From contig NC_085138.1 of assembly GCF_035046485.1 (NCBI RefSeq), forward strand, positions 360,533,238 through 360,597,237: a stretch of 64,000 nt of DNA, written 5' to 3'. The translations under genes were made by a program, and so were the position numbers. This document shows positions 19,901-29,566 of the stretch, one piece after another. Source of the stretch: Aedes albopictus. Lineage: Eukaryota; Arthropoda; Insecta; Diptera; Culicidae. The notes under the pieces are model-generated. The model ran no database searches. It was not told the origin of the DNA and saw only the letters and a list, made by a program, of their open reading frames with translations. Each line of letters opens with the position of its first letter. Within the stretch, counting starts at the first letter, position 1.

Positions 19901-22467
19901 TCGGAATGCTGTGGCACCCAGAATCGGACGCGCTAACGTTTTCAACCGAGCTTGGCGAACAACTTCTTCAGTACGTGTCCGGAGGAAAGCGGCCGACAAA
20001 GCGAATCGCTCTGAGGATCATAATGAGTCTGTTTGATCCTCTTGGTCTCCTGGCACCGTACCTCATACATGGACGCATCCTCATTCAGGATCTATGGAGA
20101 AGTGGGGTGCAGTGGGACGAAGAGATGAGAGATGAAGAGTTCGAGAAGTGGACACACTGGGTGGAGTTGCTGCCTGGCATAAGCGAGCTCAGTATTCCAC
20201 GTTGCTATTTTGGGGAAGCGGATCCTCTGTGCCATAGAACGTTGCAGTGCCACGTGTTCACCGATGCCAGTGAGGCTGGATATGGCTGCGCGGTATACTT
20301 CCGGATTAAGGACGACCTTGAACGTGTGCAGTGTTCGCTGGTTATGGCGAAAAGTAAAGTCGCTCCCCTGAAACATCTCTCTATTCCGCGGTTGGAGTTG
20401 GAAGCGGCCCTACTAGGGGCAAGAATGTTGACCACTGTTTTGAAGAACCACACCCTTCAACCTCGGGAGGTGTACCTCTGGACAGATTCTTCCACGGTTC
20501 TCGCGTGGATTCGCTCCGACCACAGGCGCTACAAACAATTCGTCGCCCATCGTATCGGAGAAATTCTGTCTCTGACCCAAGCTGAATGCTGGCGGTGGGT
20601 CCCATCTAAACACAACGTTGCCGACTGTTTGACGAAGTGGGTACGCGACTCGGAGCCTGATTCAAATGGAAGGTGGTTCCAGGGTCCATCGTATCTATAT
20701 CTCGCCGAAGACATGTGGCCACAGCAGCAAGTTAAGACGAATACTTCTGAAGAATTGCGATCCGCCTACCTGCTTGCTCATATCGCACTTCCCGTGCGGA
20801 TGATAGATGTTGGTAGATTTTCAAAGTGGAGTGTACTGTTACGAACCGTGGCGTGCATTTACCGTTTCATCAGAAACTGCCGATTGCGCATCGCTGGAAG
20901 CCCTATAGAAACCATCCAAGCTACAGAAAACCAAGCGAAGCTGTTGAAATCAGAAGTGGCCGCCCGCAAGGTGCCATTGACGCAGGAGGAGTTTCTACGA
21001 GCGGAGCAGTTTCTCTGGAGAATGACGCAGGGTGAATATTATCCGGACGAAGTTCGAACTCTGCTGAAGAACCGAGAACAACCGATTGAAAAATGGATAC
21101 CCATTGAGACGAGCAGCCCACTCTATAGATTCTCACCATTTGCCGATGAATTTGGCATCCTACGAATGGAAGGAAGAACAGCCGATACCGTTTACGCTAG
21201 TTTCGACGCGAGGTATCCGATCATTCTCCCCAAAGATAGTGAGATCACACTGCGCCTTCTAGAGCACTACCATCGTGTTTATGGTCACGCGAACAAAGAA
21301 ACCGTCGTAAATGAAGTTCGTCAACGGTTTCAGATCGCACATCTACGACCGGTTGTAGATCGCATTGCGCGCAGCTGTCAATGTTGCAAAGTGAGCAAGT
21401 GCAAACCCCTTCCTCCTCGAATGGCACCTCTGCCTGAGCAACGATTGACGCCGAATGTTCGACCTTTTAGTTTCGTCGGTATCGACTACATGGGACCACT
21501 GGAGGTAACCGTTGGTCGTCGTAAAGAGAAGAGATTCGTAGCGGTGTTCACATGTCTCGTTGTTCGAGCCGTGCACCTTGAAGTTTCGTACGACTTATCT
21601 AGCGAATCGTGCATTATGGCTATCCGGCGATTCACACGCAGAAGAGGGTCTCCTGTTGAAATCTTTTCCGACAACGGGACCAACTTCGTTGGTGCCAGTC
21701 GAGAGTTGCAGAGACAAATTGAGCGAATTAACTTGGATTGCGCTGGCACATTCACTGATGCCCGAACCAAATGGTCGTTTAACCCCCCCTCTGCTCCACA
21801 TATGGGCGGGGTATGGGAGCGAATGGTGAGGAGCGTCAAAGAAGCCATGGTCGCGTTGGATGATGGACGAAAACTCACCGACGAAACTCCGTGGACTACA
21901 CTAGTCGAAGTTGAAGGACTGATAAATTCGCGGCCGCTTACGTACATGCCGCAAGATTCCAGTAATCCAGAAGCCTTAACACCCAACCATTTGATTTTTG
22001 GTTGTTCATCTGGCGCTCACGAAGCTTTGGAACCGTCCGCAGATCCTGGACAAGCTCTCCGAAGCAGCTTTCTACGATCACAGCAACTAGCGGACTTTAT
22101 CTGGCAAAGGTGGACGAAGGAATACTTCCCTACTCTCAACAGGAGAACCAAATGGCTGAACGAAGTAAGATCCCTGAAGGTCGGAGATGTCGTCTACGTA
22201 ACGGAAGGTAAAAGAAGGTCATGGAGTAGAGGCATAGTTGAAGAAGTCATCTGCGGCAAGGATGGCAGGATACGACAAGCGATCGTGCGTACGTCATCAG
22301 GTAAGCTGAAACGACCCGTGGTAAAGCTGGCTGTTATGGAACTTGGTGAATCTACGGGAGACCCCCCCCCCTCGATCCACGGGGCGGGGAGTGTTCTGGC
22401 AGCACGGACAACGCCGACCGTCATAATGCAATACAGAATCCAGTCAAGGCAATCTGACAGACTGTAA
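16981..22467 (+). CDS. BEL/Pao gag-pol polyprotein, main part
   Basis: 1828 codons from ATG 16981; the frame is open from 16888, directly after the premature stop. Order: charged coiled-coil segment; gag domain of the kind used by BEL elements (about residues 155-330); CCHC knuckle CPICGKTDHRVRNC near 376 and a second Cys/His cluster near 410-440; aspartic protease with FLDEGSS near 491; reverse transcriptase with YMDD at 905-908; RNase H with FTDAS near 1094; integrase with an HHCC zinc site from about 1431 and catalytic D1502, D1564 and E1613; and a C-terminal DNA-binding-like segment. Length and order match complete BEL/Pao pol. All catalytic residues I can check are present. The last 76 nt run into the 3' LTR, with the stop at 22465-22467. 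Confidence 0.93.
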   Translation: MQEKYLRDKFELEEQIADDESSKSSVFSRKDRTKAWLKSQHGMSHRDDKSATQFSEWPNAANDLAEPDRFRPLANVTADRQQLETRFIPEAIPDHQIRANSAQVRNVPSEPVGNHFGSAARSNASLAPSLRGIERAAIELNPGSHGAGPNSDQVAARQIWPKKLPTFSGDPEAWPIFVHSFETANIACGFTDVENIIRLRECLRGPARDAVVTKLMFPQSVNAIMETLRRLYGRPELLVKNLLIKVRRAEAPKPERLESLINFGLTVQQLCDHLEAANLSGHLSNPTLLGELVEKLPASNKLEWARFKRGYAEPTLKHFGVFMEELVYDASEVTSPVQQKTTVARAERDKLKERGHVYAHEEVAEVQRRDEERQPCPICGKTDHRVRNCERFQQLGLEARLKAVHHWKLCEVCLFDHGQWRCRSRIRCNVGNCRDRHHPLLHRTERGSIQRQLRASECNAHERSQRSVLFRIIPVMLFNGNRRCETFAFLDEGSSLTLIEASLARQLGAVGVPEPLELRWTSSVKRNEESSKRVDFEISGKGLPRRYVLKNAHTVEELNLPNQSLAFNELSDRFPHLRNLPISTYSEAVPRILLGLENLSLFAPLDSCVGRPGEPIAVKSLLGWSVYGPDGSALSKTGFVNLHECNCDDDRELNDLVRQQFILEDALIESTPPLESTEEKRAREILENTTKFVDGKYETALLWKADDIHLPDSLPMAMKRLRSFEAQLAKDPNLREGVNQQIVDYVQKGYVHKATEKELVEISRRQVWYLPLGLVTHPKKQKRRLVWDGKAQVDGVSLNSLLLKGPDLLVSLASVICKFHEKRVAFGGDIREMFLQLRMRTADKYFQCFLFRSDSRHPAEVYIADVAMFGATCSPCVAQHVLRVNADKWADEFPSAAAAIKDKTYMDDYYDSANTPEEAAELAVQVRTIHARGGFEMRNWVSNSEEVLEKLGEPGATSPRLLQSTSEAKWERVLGMLWHPESDALTFSTELGEQLLQYVSGGKRPTKRIALRIIMSLFDPLGLLAPYLIHGRILIQDLWRSGVQWDEEMRDEEFEKWTHWVELLPGISELSIPRCYFGEADPLCHRTLQCHVFTDASEAGYGCAVYFRIKDDLERVQCSLVMAKSKVAPLKHLSIPRLELEAALLGARMLTTVLKNHTLQPREVYLWTDSSTVLAWIRSDHRRYKQFVAHRIGEILSLTQAECWRWVPSKHNVADCLTKWVRDSEPDSNGRWFQGPSYLYLAEDMWPQQQVKTNTSEELRSAYLLAHIALPVRMIDVGRFSKWSVLLRTVACIYRFIRNCRLRIAGSPIETIQATENQAKLLKSEVAARKVPLTQEEFLRAEQFLWRMTQGEYYPDEVRTLLKNREQPIEKWIPIETSSPLYRFSPFADEFGILRMEGRTADTVYASFDARYPIILPKDSEITLRLLEHYHRVYGHANKETVVNEVRQRFQIAHLRPVVDRIARSCQCCKVSKCKPLPPRMAPLPEQRLTPNVRPFSFVGIDYMGPLEVTVGRRKEKRFVAVFTCLVVRAVHLEVSYDLSSESCIMAIRRFTRRRGSPVEIFSDNGTNFVGASRELQRQIERINLDCAGTFTDARTKWSFNPPSAPHMGGVWERMVRSVKEAMVALDDGRKLTDETPWTTLVEVEGLINSRPLTYMPQDSSNPEALTPNHLIFGCSSGAHEALEPSADPGQALRSSFLRSQQLADFIWQRWTKEYFPTLNRRTKWLNEVRSLKVGDVVYVTEGKRRSWSRGIVEEVICGKDGRIRQAIVRTSSGKLKRPVVKLAVMELGESTGDPPPSIHGAGSVLAARTTPTVIMQYRIQSRQSDRL
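22380..22391 (+). promoter_or_regulatory. Polypurine tract
   Basis: The purine-rich run GGGGCGGGGAG directly before the 3' LTR (22392) is in the position of the plus-strand primer for reverse transcription. One C interrupts it. It lies inside the polyprotein reading frame. Confidence 0.6.
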
Positions 22468-23058
22468 AACAATGGCCAATTGTATGCGGATGATTGAACG
22501 TAGCGTGCATCGCGATAAAGTTTAATGATTATATTTCGTGAATTTGATTATATTTCTATCTTGTTTTTCGGATAAAATGGTAGTTTGAAAAGCTTTTTAG
22601 ATAACTCTTTTGCCACAAATAGTACTGCAGTGCCTGTGAAATTATTATTGATTAATCAATTGAATTGGTAACAATTGTGAGGTACTCGATAGGTTAGGTT
22701 TAGCTTATATTAAACTTGTATTACCTATCTACAGATCAGGTCTGCTAGTCAGCAAACTCCCCTAGATTTGATTATTATCTTCAACGTGCGGGTAACGGTC
22801 AGGTACGAACTTCTATAATCCTACAAATTGGATTAATAGACTGTTGGCTAATTAAATATTGGATTTCTGGTTTAGGTGTTATCGACGTACCCGTTTAGCA
22901 TCGTCAGGCTAGAGCTCTGAGCTGGTTTGGAGAAAACTAAATGTATGATAAGAGATAATATTTGTTTGACCCTGGCCGAAAATAAAACTACTATTTTTTT
23001 CAGCTTTGAGCTGCGCTAACTAAACGCTGCTGAGAGTTTCTTTCTCCACCACCGAACA
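22392..23058 (+). repeat. 3' LTR of BEL/Pao element
   Basis: 667 bp, reads as identical to the 5' LTR, followed by the CTAGG duplication at 23059-23063. Its first 76 bp encode the end of the polyprotein. Confidence 0.93.
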
Positions 23059-23403
23059 CTAGGTATGTAAAGTGGCTTATCTAGTCACGGTCTATATGCC
23101 CAGAAAGTTTTATTGTAATCTGAGAGGGTGCTGCCAACTCCGAATACGATTTGGGGCGAAATTCGTCAATAGAAATTGATATGTCTAATATGTCTACGTC
23201 GGGTGTAGTTTTCAGAAATTTTTGCTGTGTAGGGCATAAACAAGGTGAACAAATTAAAAGTGCATAAAAAAAGGTTTTAATGTATTGTGTGTATTGATTG
23301 GAATTCGTAAAAACAGTTTAAAAAACTCATAATTTCTTTAGATTAAATAGATTGCTTCCAAAAATGATTCACTTTTACTCTCTTTTCGGAACATATACCA
23401 CTG

Positions 23404-23643
23404 CACTGACGTAGCCACGGGGGGGGGGGGGGGGTTAAACCCCCCCCCCCCAGAGCCAAAATTTGTGAAACAAATTTTCAGTATAAAGCGCTTTTCGACG
23501 AATATTTTTTTCGGCTGCGCCGCTATTTTCAAACTACGAATACAATTACTCCTTACTGTTTACAAAATGTAAGTGTCAAATCAAAAAAGGTATCATTGAC
23601 TGTTGAAAACCCCTCCCAGAGACAATTTCTGGCTACGCCACTG
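23404..23643. mobile_element. hAT-like MITE with GTAGCCA termini and a G16/C12 hairpin
   Basis: Termini CACTGACGTAGCCA (left) and TGGCTACGCCACTG (right) are inverted repeats with two mismatches. The flanks share ACCACTG, consistent with a 7-8 bp duplication. Inside the left end is a run of 16 G (23419-23434), TTAAA, then 12 C (23440-23451), able to form a hairpin or quadruplex. CAGTGGCGTAGCCA-type ends are widespread in animal genomes. Confidence 0.65.
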
Positions 23644-24645
23644 ACCACTGCGACCAATATTTGATGTAGTGCATGTCGTATTACTTTATCTCTTTTGAGA
23701 AGTAATAGGACGGGTTTTGTAACAGCAGTAATTTTCAACTTACCGTCTGTCGACCCCCGTTGGTTTGAACGACATTTCATGCACACCAACGCGTTCATTT
23801 TTTTGTTGAACTTCTAGCAGCTCTGCGGGCGACGGAAAAACATACTGTTGGAGAATTTTAATTTTTTATGGAGCAATTCATACTTTAAGTGGTGCAGTTT
23901 GATAACACTAGTGAACAAAAAAAACGAAAGTTATAAACTTCTATCAACGACCAAAAGTTTTGAAGCATAATTATGTTCTGATATCAGAATCGTGATACAA
24001 AATTTTTTTAAATTAGAACAATTTTTGAGTTGTTCTTGAAAATTGAGCTCTACAGTTTTTAAAAATATGGACTTATCTGAAATTCAAATATTTTGCGTTG
24101 CAGTCAACGAATTTCCAATCTTTTTGCGTGAATAGAAAACTGAATATAATATGTTTCGATTATCTGAACACAATTTTTGCATCAGAAGATTTGTATTTTT
24201 TTTTCAGTAAGAAAAAAACAATAAAAAAATCTTTCTCAACATGTATTTGAAACATCAGATGTTAGCTAGTTACAGTAAAAAATTCAACTCAATCAGAGCA
24301 TTGGATATGGAAATAGAGATATATGAAGGAAGCAACTTTGCTTAAAAATAGAACCAAAATCGATTTCAAATCGACAGCCTTGTATGGAAAAAAAATCCAC
24401 TCTACTGTATTTTTCCTTCATGTTTTCGAACTCAGCCCTAGTAACATTTTGTAGTCAAATAGACTAGAAGAGATTATTAGAACCATCATAAAATTCAAAT
24501 AATAGATTTAAGGTTTTATTACAGTTCTAAAAGCCACTACAAGACTAAATGGCCATCAAAATGTTACTTGGGAGGGCATGATTCTACACTACAATTGATC
24601 ATCAGTTTACCAAGTTCAAAAGTGCTGTAAACTAGTGTACCGTAA
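23644..24645. other. Unassigned AT-rich sequence
   Basis: No gene, TIR or tRNA-like promoter seen. The 81-codon minus-strand frame at 23553-23798 partly lies in the adjacent MITE. Confidence 0.4.
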
Positions 24646-24831
24646 GGGGTCTAATTGATCTCCGGGTCGAAATTGATCAGACGTTTTTCCATTGGATAAA
24701 GTATACTTGATGCAAATATCGTTTAGTATCTGTTTCCAACAGCACAATACATAAAAAGAAACTATGTAAAATATGCTCAACCCAACTGAAAAACGTCTGA
24801 TCAATTTCGACCCGAAGATCAATTTGACCCC
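24646..24831. mobile_element. MITE with 45-bp inverted repeats
   Basis: GGGGTCTAATTGATCTCCGG at the left pairs with the complement of CCGAAGATCAATTTGACCCC at the right. The arms continue through GGTCGAAATTGATCAGACG for about 45 bp with few mismatches. The 95-bp interior has no coding capacity. Confidence 0.7.
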
Positions 24832-26490
24832 GGATTCAATTTAATATGGCTACAATTATCATGTTTTATGGAGAATTTGCGTTTTATCGTATTGTTGTAT
24901 TTTATCATGATGCATTTCAGTATTATTCATTATAGCAAAATTTTATTTTTACTGAGAAAATGTTATGCTTTACTGATAAATTTTCTATAAAGTATGGAAC
25001 GTCATCGCATCGCCTTATTATTCAAAGCAAACGGCTTTGATCTAGTGTTACGATTGTCAAGTCAACAGCCTAGGAAATCAAATTTGCATGAATTTAAATT
25101 TTTGGCTGCATCTTGTTACATATTTGCGCTTCCTCAATAACACAATACTAACAACATCAGCACCAGGGGTGATTACTAGTGTGCACAGGGGCTTCGAATA
25201 GTTGAATTTCCTATTTCTAGCCCTCGTTTCCTATTCTAAACAAACCCGATGCAGCGCCTAACTACAACCACGCCACATTGTTAATTCCAAGGAACGTGGC
25301 CTACATATTTTCGGCGAATCCGGTTTGTTTTTATATGTTTTTTTTTTGTTTTCCTTCGGTTGATGACCCAAATCGAAAGTGATATTCGATACCTGTGCTC
25401 TTCCCTCTATAAAATGTATGCCAACTAGCAAGAAACGGGGAATCTTCGCTGGGCTGGGCTCAATTCGGTTTCAACGTTCTTCTCGTACCTAGTACATTTT
25501 TGGCGTCGTTTTTCATAAATGGTTTTGATTTTTTGGGTTCATAATGAAGGGTAGCATTTAAACGATAGATGCGCATACTAGCCAGATGGCACGAGGCTAA
25601 GATATGGTAGCAATACTAAAACCAGTTTGACAGGGTAAGGTTTTTACTACACAAGGTCATTTAGTTGAAAGGGGACGAACTGTCACTGCCACTCAGATAA
25701 TAACTGTGCAAGTTCTAATAAAACGCTGAGAAACAGTCTTTGTCCCAGTGAAGACAAGAATGATGTTCACCATTGTGCCGCTTCCACCTTTCAATTGCTT
25801 CGTTCGCAACAGGTGCGAAGTTTACTTGGAATTTCATACTTTATCAATTATAGTTTGTGTATATGCAAAAAGTGAGTACCTAATATTTTTGAAAATAACG
25901 ATGTATGGAAGACCTGAGACAACGACGATAAAAAGGCTAACCATTAGTCATGGCATATTCAGCAACCAACAGATTGGCAAACGATAGGGAAAGGTACACA
26001 CAGGAAAGCGAACTACATGCAAGAGGCGGTGCTCGCCCGGTGTGTACTTTGAGGCAATGAACTTGTACTTGAAATTCGTCTATCCACCATCATCATCAGG
26101 CAATGGCTTATCGCTTTCATTGCTGGAAATTTGGTGCATCAGCAGGAGCACCAACACTCATGTAGAGAAGGTACCTTCCAGCTCGCTCCTGCCAATGATG
26201 GTCTATATTTTTTCCCTGTAAAAGGTGGAGCATATTGCACAACTTCTTAATCGCGCGTCGGTCGTGTGGCATGGCAGAAGTAGCGTCAGGCGTCGAAAAC
26301 ACCAAAACGAGAAGAAACGGTCACATGCGCAATGCACATGCGATTTTTCTCCGCTGTAGCACTGTGTTCTTACACTGCGGTGTAAAAGTTTCAATTCCAA
26401 ACGTTTCATAGAAACAAGAAGTCGAATGACAAAGATCGGTTAAACCATAGAATAGATTAACGGTCTACACACCAAATGCGTCCAGCAATG
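24832..26490. other. Unassigned sequence with a SINE remnant
   Basis: No host gene recognised. At about 25685-25760 (GATAATAACTGTGCAAGTTC, then CTTTGTCCCAGTGAAGAC) there is a plus-strand fragment of the 3' body of the Feilai-like SINE. The section 25200-25560 is not repetitive within the window and could be host intron or regulatory sequence. Confidence 0.4.
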
Positions 26491-26515
26491 AAAAAAAAAA
26501 AAACACACACACACA
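26491..26515. repeat. Poly-A plus CA microsatellite
   Basis: Thirteen A followed by six CA units. Confidence 0.85.
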
Positions 26516-26938
26516 ATAGCCAAAACTTTGCTGAGTTTCAGCACAACGTTGCTGGTTATGAGTTGAAATTATAATGAATTATAATAGGTATAATTATAAT
26601 CATTGGATGTTTTTGCTGTCAGCAATATGTTAAGGTGATTTTCATCAATTATGGGTCTAAGAACAAAACTTTGAATTGCCGTTAGGGCAAGATAAGCACG
26701 TGCAGCTACTTAGTGTGAAGCATTTCAACGTTTTTTTTCTCAATCATCTAGCATTCGGACTTCATTCGTATATACCAATTCGATGCTTTACCGTAAAATT
26801 TCCCCGATTTTTGCACGGCACTTTACAGAATCGGTCCTACAGTAGATCCCGATCAGAAGCACATAACAAGAACATAACAAAATTATGACAACTTTGAACT
26901 TTTAGTGGCTACGCAGTCTTTATTCTTGAAACGGGTTT

Positions 26939-26996
26939 ATTATCTACCCAACGTTTCGGCACTTAGGGATGGTGCCTTCATCAGGGGGAAAATAAT
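26939..26996 (-). ncRNA. Hammerhead-ribozyme-like fold, left arm
   Basis: Exact mirror of the fold at 27221-27278 because the palindrome is perfect. It would be made only from minus-strand transcription. A transcript crossing the whole palindrome would more likely collapse into a 219-bp duplex than fold into two ribozymes. Confidence 0.55.
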
Positions 26997-27220
26997 GTTC
27001 TCGTTTCGTCTCTCGTGTTTCGGCTAACTTTAACTGTCCTGACTCTAATTGTTTGGTACATGACTCAATAACACTTCGGTGAACTTATGTGGACTTTTTG
27101 CTAATGGCGCCATTAGCAAAAAGTCCACATAAGTTCACCGAAGTGTTATTGAGTCATGTACCAAACAATTAGAGTCAGGACAGTTAAAGTTAGCCGAAAC
27201 ACGAGAGACGAAACGAGAAC

Positions 27221-27278
27221 ATTATTTTCCCCCTGATGAAGGCACCATCCCTAAGTGCCGAAACGTTGGGTAGATAAT
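27221..27278 (+). ncRNA. Hammerhead-ribozyme-like fold, type I, right arm
   Basis: Core CTGATGA at 27233-27239; helix II GGCAC/GTGCC (27241-27245 with 27255-27259) with a 9-nt loop; GAA at 27260-27262; palindromic ACGT at 27263-27266 able to form helix III between two molecules; expected cleavage after T27267. Helix I is CCC/GGG (27230-27232 with 27268-27270), an internal loop, then ATTAT/ATAAT (27221-27225 with 27274-27278). One extra A (27240) separates the core from helix II; an extra residue there is, from memory, tolerated in a viroid hammerhead. Activity is untested. Confidence 0.6.
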
Positions 27279-27930
27279 AAACCCGTTTCAAGAATAAAGA
27301 CTGCGTAGCCACTAAAAGTTCAAAGTTAAGAATTTCAGTCGATCCTTGAAAGTAATTATGACAACTGTTGTTACATTTCTGTTATAAGGATTTTCGCGTG
27401 TGAACATCTATATCAAAATTAAATTAAATTTAGTTATAAGTTTAATAACAAAAAAATATCAAAACTTGTTTCATTTATTAAAACAGATGTATAACAACAT
27501 TTGTTATATCATGCATTATGATATAATTGTCTCTAACATAATTTCGTAACACGTTTATTGCTATCTTTGTTATAATTATTTTTAACAAAATTCTTTCAAA
27601 ATTTCTAATATTTTTAGCTTTTGTGAAAAACATTGATAATTGTTGTTATTTTGATCACTTTTATAACAAAACTTGTAACAAATTTGTTCTGAAATATACA
27701 ACGGAACTTGTTATAATTTCTTATGATTTCGCAAGTTTAGTCTAACAAAATTTTATATTATCTTATTATGATTATATCTTAGCTTGTTATATTTTTGTTT
27801 TTATTGGAACGGGTTTTGTTAGAATTTTTGTTATTTCAACTACTAACGGTACATGTTTTAAAACAACCGTTATTACAAAAATCATTGTAACAAAATAACA
27901 CAACTTGTAATAATTTTGTTTTTCCCATCT

Positions 27931-28632
27931 AGTCGGGATACCTGAACTAGTAGGTACCGAACTTCATTTCATCATTTTCGCGGTCAGCATCCGCCGACTT
28001 GACTGCGACTGCACCAACAACCCCCCGCTGGGAGCAAACCATGGAGGAACCATGTTGCAGCGGAAGGAAACGAGCGTGCGCTAGGTCTACGACGGTCTAC
28101 GATCTACGACAACAATCATCTAGAGAGAGCTTTTACCAAAGAAGAACGACCAACCTTATAGCGACGACCTGTATGCGGTAATGTGAGTGCCGCCAGTCAG
28201 ATAGGACTCTTCGGCAGCGCAACGACCGATGTAGTAATATATACGAACCAGAGCGGTTTCGCTAATGGTGTTTGTTTTTGGCGTTTACCTATTTCCCTTT
28301 TTTTTTTGTTTTTGGCGAGTTTGTTTACTTTCATATTAAAGATGGGAAAATTGGTAGAAATAGGTAGTTGCTGGCGACGACGTTTGCGAATGCGGTAGGG
28401 TAGAATTTTGGTCAACGAACTGCGTCGCATGTTTGCGTGGGCCGTCGAGTGACACGATGTGGTTTTCGTTATTAAGACTAATGATGCAATATGAGAGCAA
28501 TCTGGTTTATTTTAACTTTAATTCAATTTGAACGTAATTAAGCGAAGCAGCTATATTTATGACAAAAATAAAACCTTAATTAGAAATCTGATTTTTTTAC
28601 GCGACTTTACTATTTCTAATTGCTTTACCTAT
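27931..28632. other. Unassigned sequence
   Basis: The segment 27940-28460 is less AT-rich and not repeated in the window. It could be host sequence, but no splice-bounded open frame or protein motif is visible. Confidence 0.4.
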
Positions 28633-28812
28633 TTGGGGTCTCCAGTTTGCCTAGTGGTTAAGGCTTTGGATCGCCAATCCGAAGACGGCGTGTTCAATTC
28701 TCGTTCCGGTCCGGAAAATTTTCTCGACTTCCTGGGCATAGTGTATCATTGTCCTTGCCTCACAAGATACAAATTCATGCAATGGCAGGCAAAGAAAGCC
28801 CTTCAATTCCTT
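28633..28812 (+). mobile_element. tRNA-derived SINE, third type
   Basis: Head GGGGTCTCCAGTTTGCCTAG with A box TAGTGGTTAAGG (about 28652) and B box GTGTTCAATTCTC (28690-28702), followed by a body with CGACTTCCTGGGCATAGTGT, which echoes the Feilai-like body. It ends where the minisatellite begins near 28813. The missing acceptor-stem pairing argues against a functional tRNA gene. Confidence 0.65.
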
Positions 28813-29275
28813 CAGGCCCTTGAGATTCCTTCAAGAATTCCACCAGGTATTTCACCAGGAATTGATAAAGGGATAAAGGGAAATTTTCCTGGGATATCTT
28901 CGGGAATTCCTGCAAGAATTTCTCCGTAAATTCCTGCTGGGATTCCTCTGTAAATTCCTCCAGGAATTCCTGGAGAAATTCAGCCAGGAATTCCTCTAGG
29001 GCTTCCTCCAGAGATTCCTCCAGGGATTCTTCCAGGGATGTCTTCAGGGACTCCTTCAGAAATTACTTCAAGAATTCCTCCAGGAATTACTCAAGGAACT
29101 CTTCCATGAATTCCTTCAAGGATTCCTATAGCAGTTCCTTCAGCGATTTCTGCAGGAATCCCTCTTGGATTTCCCGAAATTTTATCTAGATATTCTGTCA
29201 AAAATCCTTCGGCAATTCCTCCAAGAATTCCTGCAGGGCTCCCTCCATGGGGTTTCCTCGGAAATTTCTCCGGTA
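28813..29275 (-). repeat. GAATTC minisatellite, reverse orientation
   Basis: Units of the type CCAGGAATTCCT, CCAGAGATTCCT and similar, 12-bp period, directly following the SINE. Confidence 0.8.
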
Positions 29276-29279
29276 GACA

Positions 29280-29560
29280 ATTAAACGTTCCATAATAAAT
29301 ACAAAATTTCCCATAAATAATTCAAAAAGTCGCAGTGAAGAAACAGGGGTGTAAATAACAAAAGTTCCATAAACAATTAAAAAAAATGCATAAATAAATC
29401 AAAAGTTTCCATAAATAATTGATTTTTCAGCAATTAAAAACGTCAAAATTGCAATGAATAAATCAACTGTTGCAATAAAAAAACAGCCATTTTTTCCACC
29501 AAATAACTTTGACTTTTCCATAAATAAACCCGATGTTTCCATAATAAATTAGAAAATAGG
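29280..29560. repeat. Degenerate TTCCATAAATAA repeat, with inverted partner
   Basis: Irregular repetition of TTCCATAAATAAT and GCAATAAAAAA strings. An inverted counterpart (TTATTGATAATTTATT and similar) lies at about 30255-30365, so the two blocks bracket about 700 bp including the foldback at 29567-29861. Confidence 0.45.
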
Positions 29561-29566
29561 ACAGAT

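Larger units (their letters stand above)
15674..23058 (+). mobile_element. BEL/Pao LTR retrotransposon, complete, recent
   Basis: Two LTRs of 667 bp (15674-16340 and 22392-23058) start TGTTCTGG and end CGAACA, and read as identical throughout. A 5-bp duplication CTAGG lies directly outside both ends (15669-15673 and 23059-23063), the TSD size expected for BEL/Pao. The interior encodes one gag-pol frame with PHD finger, gag, CCHC knuckle, aspartic protease, reverse transcriptase, RNase H and integrase. No envelope-like frame. Two oddities: one in-frame stop in gag, and a leader of only 22 bp without a TGG-type primer binding site. The identical LTRs point to very recent insertion or gene conversion. 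Confidence 0.95.
15311..23167. mobile_element. TIR element copy B, split by a BEL/Pao insertion
   Basis: The left end (GACCAATTTTGACCCAAATC then GTATTTGG) and the right end at 23167 are inverted repeats of about 70 bp, continuing through TCTCAGATTACAATGAAACT on the left and its complement on the right. Without the BEL element (15674-23058) and one CTAGG copy, the element is about 467 bp. Copy A at 13979 is its inverted, truncated relative. Confidence 0.7.
26890..27327. repeat. Perfect 438-bp palindrome with head-to-head ribozyme-like motifs
   Basis: Left arm 26890-27108 and right arm 27109-27327 are exact reverse complements with no spacer; the centre is GGCGCC. A 13-bp duplication AATTATGACAACT lies at 26881-26893 and again at 27354-27366, so the inserted unit is 26894-27353 including a 26-bp non-palindromic tail. 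Each arm carries a hammerhead-like fold (26939-26996 minus, 27221-27278 plus). Penelope-like retroelements are known to carry hammerhead motifs in their terminal repeats and to insert in inverted or tandem forms, so this may be a head-to-head pair of such terminal repeats without the reverse transcriptase. Confidence 0.85.
26860..27930. repeat. TTATAACA-rich interspersed repeat, copy 1
   Basis: Starts CACATAACAAGAACATAACA and is densely populated with TTATAAC, GTTATA and TAACAAA strings on both strands, giving a hairpin-prone AT-rich block. A second copy begins at 47871 (CACATAACGAGAATATAACA). Copy 1 is interrupted by the 26894-27353 palindromic insertion; copy 2 is uninterrupted there and shows the empty site. 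Confidence 0.6.

Noticed and set aside
22468..23058. Envelope-like third ORF in the BEL element
   Set aside because: The polyprotein ends inside the 3' LTR and no further frame with signal or membrane segments exists.
28633..28712. tRNA gene candidate on the plus strand
   Set aside because: The head has A and B boxes but no matching acceptor stem; it continues into a SINE body.
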